Positions 58,798 to 64,000 of a stretch of DNA of 64,000 bases are shown here, piece after piece. The notes below the pieces were generated by a model. It searched no databases. It was not told the origin of the DNA and saw only the letters and a list, made by a program, of their open reading frames with translations. Made by a program: the position numbers and the translations under genes. This DNA comes from CAVVKW01 sp963749035 (GTDB taxonomy: Bacteria; Verrucomicrobiota; Verrucomicrobiia; Chthoniobacterales; JAATET01). The stretch spans positions 124,001 through 188,000 of the forward strand of contig CAVVKW010000004.1 of NCBI GenBank assembly GCA_963749035.1, written 5' to 3'. Within the stretch, counting starts at the first letter, position 1. Every line of letters starts with the position of its first letter.

Positions 58798-59889
58798 ATG
58801 GGTAGTGGTTTCGGCAGTTTGTTTCGCATTTCGACGTGGGGAGAGTCTCACGGCGGAGGCGTGGGGGTGGTGATCGACGGGTGTCCGGCCCGGCTCGGAT
58901 TGACGGAAGAGGACATCCAGCCGGCCCTCGACCGGCGGCGTCCGGGACAAAGCGACATCGTGACGCCGCGGAAGGAAACGGACACGTGCCGGATTTTGAG
59001 CGGGACGTTCGAAGGGCTGACGTTGGGGACACCGATCTCGATCATGGTTCCGAACACGGATGCGCGTCCGGAGGCTTACTCCGAGATGGAGACGATGTAT
59101 CGTCCGTCGCACGCGGACTTCACCTACGACGCGAAATACGGAATCCGGAATTGGCAGGGCGGCGGTCGGGCGTCGGCGCGGGAGACGATCGGACGGGTCG
59201 CGGCCGGTGCGGTCGCCGAGAAGTGGCTTCGGGAGTTGTTCCCTGATCTGGCGATCGTGGCCTGGGTGAGTTCCATCCACGACATCGACGCGGAAATTGA
59301 CCCGACGACGGTGACTCGCGAAGCCGTGGAGTCGAACGTGGTGCGGTGTCCGGACGCGGCGGTTGCGGAGACGATGATCGAGCGGATCAAATCGGTTCGT
59401 TCTGACGGGGATTCGATCGGGGGGAGGATCGAATGCGTGCTGCGCGGAGTGCCCGCGGGATTGGGGACGCCGGTGTTCGATAAGCTGGAAGCCGACCTTG
59501 CGAAGGCGATGATGAGTCTGCCGGCGACGAAAGGATTCGAGATCGGGTCGGGGTTCGACGGGACGCGATTGCGGGGGTCGGAGCACAACGATGCGTTCGA
59601 GATGCGCGAGGGGCGGGTGGGGACGCTGACGAATTTGTCGGGTGGTGTGCAGGGCGGGATCAGTAACGGCGAGCCGATCACGTTCCGGATTGCGTTCAAG
59701 CCGACGGCGACGATCTCGCAGGCGCAAAAAACCGTGACGTCATCCGGCGAGTCGGCGGAATTGAAGGCGCGCGGGCGGCACGATCCCTGCGTGCTGCCGA
59801 GAGCTGTCCCGATGGTCGAGGCGATGGCGTCGTTGGTGCTGATCGATCACGTTCTCCGGCAGCGGGCTCAGCGGGGCTGGCAGGATTAA
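58798..59889 (+). CDS. aroC: Chorismate synthase
   Basis: AroC converts EPSP to chorismate with reduced FMN. The 363-residue enzyme shows GSLFRISTWGESHGGGVGVV, the RRRPGQSDIVTPRKETDTC flavin loop, GTPISIMVPNTDARPEAYSE, YRPSHADFTYDAKYGIRNWQ, GGGRASARETIGRVAAGAVA and RHDPCVLPRAVPMVEAMASL. All family blocks are intact. It follows mqnE-mqnA by 99 bases, placing chorismate production beside its diversion to menaquinone. The CvpA-like start overlaps its stop by one base (TAATG). Confidence 0.97.
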   Translation: MGSGFGSLFRISTWGESHGGGVGVVIDGCPARLGLTEEDIQPALDRRRPGQSDIVTPRKETDTCRILSGTFEGLTLGTPISIMVPNTDARPEAYSEMETMYRPSHADFTYDAKYGIRNWQGGGRASARETIGRVAAGAVAEKWLRELFPDLAIVAWVSSIHDIDAEIDPTTVTREAVESNVVRCPDAAVAETMIERIKSVRSDGDSIGGRIECVLRGVPAGLGTPVFDKLEADLAKAMMSLPATKGFEIGSGFDGTRLRGSEHNDAFEMREGRVGTLTNLSGGVQGGISNGEPITFRIAFKPTATISQAQKTVTSSGESAELKARGRHDPCVLPRAVPMVEAMASLVLIDHVLRQRAQRGWQD

Positions 59890-60722
59890 TGGTCGAGGTG
59901 TCGCCATTTTGGCAAAACGCGTTTCTGCTCTGGGCGGTGGTGACGATTCTGTGGTCGACGTGGGTCGGCTGGCGGCGCGGCGTGGTGCGAGCGATCTTAT
60001 CGCTGGCCGGAATGTTCGCGGGGGCTTTCGTTGGGATGGCGGTGGCGGCCGTCGTGCCGACGTTGTTCTTCGGGGTGCTGGCCGGATTTGTCGTCGGCAT
60101 CGGAATCTGGATCGGGGTGTCCACACTGGGCGCGCTGGTGTTCAAGCGGACCGAGCACCAGCGGTCGGTGCTCGTGAAAGTGCTCTACGGAGGGGGCGGT
60201 GCGGTGGTCGGAGCCTTTCTGGGCGTGACGATTGTCTGGGGTGGTTTGTTCTTCGTTCGGGGGTTGGGAGCGTTTGCCGAGCCGAGGTTTGGCGACGTCG
60301 CGAAATACTACGGTGTGCCTGAGCCGGGAGCGTTCGAGGGGCTGATGGTGAAAATCAAAACTTCGATCGAAGACGGCAGGATGGCGGGGAGCTGGGAAGC
60401 TTTCGACCCGATGCCGGAGAGCACGTATCGGTTGATGAACAAAGTGGGGCGGCTGGCGTCCGATCCATCGGCGGTGTCGCGTTTGCTCGAACAGCCGGAG
60501 ATCCGCGAGATCACCGGCGACGAGAACTTTGCGGACGTCGCGGCGGATCCGCGCGTCGCCGAGGCTGCGCGCACGGGAGAGGTTTCGACGGTGTTGCTGA
60601 ACGAACGGTTGATCGCGGCGGCGCGAGATCCTGACTTGATCGCGAAGCTGAAAAAAATTGAACTCGAACCGCTGCTCGACCGCGCCTTGGGGACGCAACC
60701 GGATCCCGCGGTCGAGCCCTGA
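59889..60722 (+). CDS. CvpA-like membrane protein
   Basis: A 277-residue protein with four likely membrane helices in the first 130 residues (AFLLWAVVTILWSTWVGWRR, GVVRAILSLAGMFAGAFVGM, VPTLFFGVLAGFVVGIGIWI, VVGAFLGVTIVWGGLFFVRG), like CvpA, whose WxGWRRGVVR turn is recognisable. CvpA links to colicin V export and envelope homeostasis. A soluble C-terminal part of 140 residues (VKIKTSIEDGRMAGSWEAFD .. REITGDENFADVAADPRVAE) is additional to classic CvpA and is helical. Starts inside the aroC stop; gatB follows after 19 bases. Confidence 0.78.
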   Translation: MVEVSPFWQNAFLLWAVVTILWSTWVGWRRGVVRAILSLAGMFAGAFVGMAVAAVVPTLFFGVLAGFVVGIGIWIGVSTLGALVFKRTEHQRSVLVKVLYGGGGAVVGAFLGVTIVWGGLFFVRGLGAFAEPRFGDVAKYYGVPEPGAFEGLMVKIKTSIEDGRMAGSWEAFDPMPESTYRLMNKVGRLASDPSAVSRLLEQPEIREITGDENFADVAADPRVAEAARTGEVSTVLLNERLIAAARDPDLIAKLKKIELEPLLDRALGTQPDPAVEP

Positions 60723-60741
60723 TTTCTAAGACTTTTACATC

Positions 60742-62205
60742 ATGCCCGAAGAAGAATACGTCGCCACGATTGGCCTGGAAGTCCACGTGCAGCTGAAAAC
60801 GCGCACCAAAATGTTCTGCGGATGCGCGGTCGAATACGGAGCGGAGCCGAACACGCACACTTGTCCGGTCTGTCTCGGGATGCCGGGCGCATTACCGGTG
60901 ATGAACGAGGAAGCGCTGCGGCTGACGACGTTGGCCGGGCTGATGCTGGGATGTGACATCGCGCCGCGGTGCAAATTTGACCGGAAAAATTACTTCTATC
61001 CGGACATGCCGAAGAACTACCAGATCTCGCAATACGACCTGCCGATCTGTCTGGACGGCGGCGTCCCGTTGCACGACCTCGCCTACCCGAAGGACGCGCA
61101 GAAGACGATCGAGACACCCGACAAGGTGATCAAACTGACGCGAATCCATCTGGAGGAAGACGTGGCCAAGAGCTTTCACGGCGAGGGCGGGACGGCGATC
61201 GATTTCAACCGGGCCGGCACGCCGCTGATGGAGATCGTGAGCGAGCCAGAAATCTGCTCACCCGAGGAGGCGTTCGCGTATCTGACCGTGCTCCAGCAGG
61301 TCATGATTTACGGCGGTGTGAGCGACGCCGACATGGAGAAGGGTCAACTGCGCTGCGACGTCAACGTGTCGGTCGCGCCGAGGGGTTCGACCGAATGGGG
61401 GACGAAGATCGAGGTCAAGAATCTGAACTCGATCAGTGGCGTTCGCCGGGCGTTGGCGTTCGAGATCCCGCGGCAGACCGCGGCCTATCGGGCGGGGGAG
61501 ACTTTGGACCAGGAAACGCGGCGGTGGGACGACACGCTGGGCGAGACGACGCTGATGCGGATCAAGGAGAGTGCGCACGATTACCGTTACTTCCCCGATC
61601 CGGATTTGCTTCCGGTCGAGACGTCGGGCTTGGTCATCGCGGCGCGGGAGCGGATGCCGGAGTTGCCTTGGGAAAAGCGGTCGAGGTTCGTTGCGGATTA
61701 CGGTGTGACCGAGGCCGACGCCGGCGTGCTGGCGAATGACCTGGCGTTGTCGTCGTATTTCGAGACGGCGGCGAAGGGGGCAAAGAAGCCGAAGAGCGTG
61801 GCGAATTGGATTCTCAACGACCTGCAGAGTTCGCTCACGACGGAGAGCCTGACGATCAGCGATTGTCCGATCCCGCCGGAGGCGTTGGACGAGTTGGTCG
61901 GCTTGATCGACGGAGGAAAGATCAGCGGAAAGCAGGGCAAGGAAGTGTTTGCGGAGATGTTCGCGACACGGAAGGCACCTACCGTAATCGTGAAGGAGAA
62001 GGGGCTGGAGCAGGTGAGCGACTCCGGGGCGATCGAGGCGTTCGCGGATCAAGTGATCGCAGACAACCCGGGGCCAGTCGCCGAATACAAGGGTGGGAAG
62101 ACGTCGGTGATCAACTTTCTGAAGGGCCAAGTGATGAAGGCGTCGCGTGGAAAGGCGAATCCGGCACTAGCGGGCGAGGTGCTCGAGCGGAAGTTGGCGG
62201 ACTGA
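60742..62205 (+). CDS. gatB: Aspartyl/glutamyl-tRNA amidotransferase subunit B
   Basis: GatB is the kinase/tRNA-binding subunit of GatCAB, which turns Glu-tRNA-Gln into Gln-tRNA-Gln and Asp-tRNA-Asn into Asn-tRNA-Asn. The 487-residue protein has IGLEVHVQLKTRTKMFCGCA with the zinc Cys pair, THTCPVCLGMPGALPVMNEE (second pair), NYFYPDMPKNYQISQYDLPI, DFNRAGTPLMEIVSEPEICS, RCDVNVSVAPRGS and the C-terminal YqeY-like tail domain. gatA and gatC are not here. A tRNA-Gln gene with the U1-A72 pair follows 154 bases later, apt for this enzyme. Confidence 0.97.
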   Translation: MPEEEYVATIGLEVHVQLKTRTKMFCGCAVEYGAEPNTHTCPVCLGMPGALPVMNEEALRLTTLAGLMLGCDIAPRCKFDRKNYFYPDMPKNYQISQYDLPICLDGGVPLHDLAYPKDAQKTIETPDKVIKLTRIHLEEDVAKSFHGEGGTAIDFNRAGTPLMEIVSEPEICSPEEAFAYLTVLQQVMIYGGVSDADMEKGQLRCDVNVSVAPRGSTEWGTKIEVKNLNSISGVRRALAFEIPRQTAAYRAGETLDQETRRWDDTLGETTLMRIKESAHDYRYFPDPDLLPVETSGLVIAARERMPELPWEKRSRFVADYGVTEADAGVLANDLALSSYFETAAKGAKKPKSVANWILNDLQSSLTTESLTISDCPIPPEALDELVGLIDGGKISGKQGKEVFAEMFATRKAPTVIVKEKGLEQVSDSGAIEAFADQVIADNPGPVAEYKGGKTSVINFLKGQVMKASRGKANPALAGEVLERKLAD

Positions 62206-62359
62206 CGGGCGCGGTGGCGAGGAGGAGCGGCGAATTCTCGCGGGACTTCGGGCTCGGAGAACCCGGTTCTACCGGAGAATGAGTTTCGACCGGAGGTTTG
62301 GGTGAAATAATCCTTGCCGGTTCTCGTTCAATTAGGGAGGTTTGATGGCTCTCGACGAT

Positions 62360-62433
62360 TGCCTCGTGGTGTAATGGTAGCACTGCAGATTCTGGATCTG
62401 TTTGTCAAGGTTCGAGTCCTTGCGAGGCAGCCA
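62360..62433 (+). tRNA. tRNA-Gln (anticodon CUG)
   Basis: A 74-base cloverleaf with CCA encoded. Acceptor TGCCTCG (62360-62366) pairs fully with CGAGGCA; D-arm GTGT..GCAC; anticodon stem GCAGA/TCTGT with loop TTCTGGA, anticodon CTG at 62392-62394 (reads CAG); T-arm CAAGG-TTCGAGT-CCTTG. The U1-A72 first pair is the known mark by which bacterial GatCAB recognises tRNA-Gln. Between gatB and this gene the 154-base gap has the small stem AGAAC-CCG-GTTCT and no gene. Confidence 0.95.
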
Positions 62434-62525
62434 CTTCCGACAATTCTGACGCGTCGGTTTCGGTGATGATCCCGTTTCGGAACGGGGCTTGATTGCGTCC
62501 AGTGGGCCGATATTCTGGGGGCCGT

Positions 62526-63500
62526 ATGAAGCGCATCTTTGTCACGGGCGGAGCAGGTTACATCGGCAGTATTTGCGTGGAGGAACTCCTCAACGCGGGG
62601 CACAAGGTCGGGGTCTTCGACAATCTGACGGAGGGTCACCGTCGGGCGGTCGATGGCCGGGCCCGGTTTTTTCAGGGTGATCTGGGCGATTTAAACGTCA
62701 TTCGGTTGGCGATCGAAGAGTATCGTCCGGACGCCGTAATGCACTTCGCGGCGAACGCCCTGGTGGGGGAATCGATGACGAATCCGGCGAAGTATTTTCG
62801 GAACAACGTCTGCTACGGCTTGAATCTGCTGGAGGCAATGATCGCGAATGACGTGCGCCGACTGGTGTTCTCGTCGACGTGCGCGACGTTCGGGATTCCG
62901 GACCGGATGCCGTTGGACGAATCGTTGCCGCAGAACCCGATCAATCCTTACGGGGAGTCGAAGTTGCTCTTCGAGAAGATCCTTCGTTGGTATTCTGAGA
63001 TTCACGACTTGAAGTTTGTCGCGCTGCGTTACTTTAACGCCGCGGGGGCGAGCGAGAAGTTTGGTGAGGACCATCGGGTCGAGACTCACCTGATTCCGAA
63101 CGTTTTGAAGGTCGCGCTGGGCCAGAAGGAGAACGCGCAGATCTTCGGGACGGATTACGACACCCCGGACGGGACGTGCATCCGCGACTACATCCACATC
63201 AAAGATTTGGCGGATGCCCACATCCGGGCGTTGGACGCGGAAGAAAGTGCATTTTTCAATCTCGGCACGGGGGGAGGGACCTCGGTTCGAGAAATTATCG
63301 AGACGTGCCGCGAGGTTTCGGGAAAAGAGATCCCGGTCGTCGAAGAAGAGCGCCGCCCGGGTGATCCGCCACGGCTGATTGCGGCATCGGACAAGATCCG
63401 AACGGCTTTGGGCTGGAAGCCGCAATATCAGGACATTCGGAAAATCATCGAGAGTGCCTGGGCGTGGCACGTCCGACATCCGAACGGTTACGGGGATTGA
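62526..63500 (+). CDS. galE: UDP-glucose 4-epimerase
   Basis: GalE interconverts UDP-glucose and UDP-galactose with bound NAD. The 324-residue extended SDR has IFVTGGAGYIGSICVEELLN, VFDNLTEGHRRAV, VMHFAANALVGESMTNPAKY, FSSTCATFGIPDRMPLDESL, NPYGESKLLFEKILRWYSEI (Tyr-x3-Lys), LRYFNAAGAS and YDTPDGTCIRDYIHIKDLAD with GalE hallmarks. The ATG at 62526 gives MKRIFVTGG. UDP-galactose could supply the galactolipid-type GT28 enzymes and LPS; that link is inference. Confidence 0.95.
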   Translation: MKRIFVTGGAGYIGSICVEELLNAGHKVGVFDNLTEGHRRAVDGRARFFQGDLGDLNVIRLAIEEYRPDAVMHFAANALVGESMTNPAKYFRNNVCYGLNLLEAMIANDVRRLVFSSTCATFGIPDRMPLDESLPQNPINPYGESKLLFEKILRWYSEIHDLKFVALRYFNAAGASEKFGEDHRVETHLIPNVLKVALGQKENAQIFGTDYDTPDGTCIRDYIHIKDLADAHIRALDAEESAFFNLGTGGGTSVREIIETCREVSGKEIPVVEEERRPGDPPRLIAASDKIRTALGWKPQYQDIRKIIESAWAWHVRHPNGYGD

Positions 63501-63555
63501 TTTGCCGGGATTTTCCTTGCGCGTGCATCGCGGCTCCGTAGCCTCGCCCCTCCGA

Positions 63556-64000
63556 ATGATGAGGTTGCGTTGGCTGTTGGTTTTGACTTTGGGACTGTTA
63601 TCGCTGCCGCGACCGGGCGTCGCGCAGTTCGGAAGCTTCGGCGACGTGCCGGTGGAGATCACGGCGGACGGCGAGACGCGGTTCGAGGGTGGTGTGGCGA
63701 TCGCCGAGGACAACGTCCAAATCCACTATCAGGACATCAGCATCTACACGAACTACGCGGAGTATAACCCGGACACCCGCGACGTGCTCCTGGTGGGGGA
63801 CGTGCGGATTTACACGCCGGACAACCTGTTTTCGGGTCAGCGTGCGCTCTACAATCTCGAGAGCAAGCAGATCAGGGCGTTGGAATTCACGGGGGAGAGC
63901 TATCCGCTGAAGTTTCGGGCGCTGAGTTTACAGGCACCGTCACTGAATCAGTTCAACGTGCGGGACGCGACGTTCACGACGTCGGATTCGTCGCAGCCGG
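63556..64000 (+). CDS. OstA/LptA-like domain protein, N-terminal part (LptD or LptA type), 3' end outside window
   Basis: An open frame from ATG 63556 (a second ATG follows at once) runs off the window, 148 codons visible. A signal peptide (LRWLLVLTLGLLSLPRPGVA) precedes an OstA-type beta-jellyroll: ITADGETRFEGGVAIAEDNV, IHYQDISIYTNYAEYN, VLLVGDVRIYTPDNLFSGQR, ALYNLESKQIRALEFTGESY. This domain is found in LptA and at the start of LptD, which carry LPS across the periplasm to the outer membrane. Whether a barrel follows cannot be seen. lptE (5667) is the matching partner if this is LptD. Confidence 0.75.
   Translation, partial: MMRLRWLLVLTLGLLSLPRPGVAQFGSFGDVPVEITADGETRFEGGVAIAEDNVQIHYQDISIYTNYAEYNPDTRDVLLVGDVRIYTPDNLFSGQRALYNLESKQIRALEFTGESYPLKFRALSLQAPSLNQFNVRDATFTTSDSSQP

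Overview
The window (about 60+% GC by eye) reads as chromosomal DNA from a Gram-negative bacterium with an LPS outer membrane (lptE, gmhA, an msbA-like exporter, an OstA/LptD-type gene). The alpha subunit N-terminus, the futalosine menaquinone genes, the MoxR/Bat cluster and several unnamed lineage-type proteins fit the phylum Verrucomicrobiota best, perhaps near Opitutia. That placement is inference from remembered family patterns, not from a search. Genes are packed in operons with many 1-4 base stop/start overlaps and many GTG/TTG starts.

Layout. 1-2566: two abutting insertion sequences with DDE (rve-type) transposases, one cut by the window edge, one complete with doubled terminal repeats; they sit directly upstream of rpoA-rplQ (2746-4245, with a terminator). 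4438-6956: TPR protein, lptE, rsmI. 7064-16746: a full MoxR/DUF58/Bat (aerotolerance-type) locus with a BatB-BatC fusion, ending in DUF3108 and PDZ genes. 16998-19897: stand-alone 5'-3' exonuclease, fabG, sixA, pgl. 19946-23838 (minus): spermidine-synthase-like protein, aspS, hisS. 23956-26878: small secreted and lipoprotein genes, an SMR transporter, LysM protein. 26875-32116: gmhA, prepilin peptidase, MsbA-like ABC exporter, purH. 32251-33872: lipoate-ligase-like frame (minus) and parB.

33889-43383 is the most notable region: a one-direction lipid-modification cluster (desaturase, COG2907-type flavoprotein, DUF1365, two GT28 glycolipid synthases, two Cfa-type methyltransferases, DUF1295 reductase-like protein, TPR protein). 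It faces an ECF sigma factor and an NTF2-fold lipoprotein (43478-44723). I infer a sigma-controlled membrane-lipid remodelling system.

44734-53237: GDP-fucose synthase, catalytically dead short ALDH plus deoB, CHAD and sorbosone-dehydrogenase-like genes, GYF-type protein, gamma-glutamylcyclotransferase-like protein, transketolase. 53389-56791: APS reductase, zinc-ribbon protein, sensorless hybrid kinase, receiver protein, cupin. 56803-62433: mqnE, mqnA and aroC (chorismate made, then diverted to menaquinone), CvpA-like protein, gatB and tRNA-Gln(CUG), which belong to one biochemical route. 62526-64000: galE and the start of an OstA/LptD-type gene.

Short degenerate tandem repeats with 7-, 8- and 9-base units recur between genes and in places run into coding ends (hisS, batD, the lipoate-ligase frame). 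No CRISPR array, rRNA gene or prophage was seen, and no gene-free stretch exceeds 300 bases.
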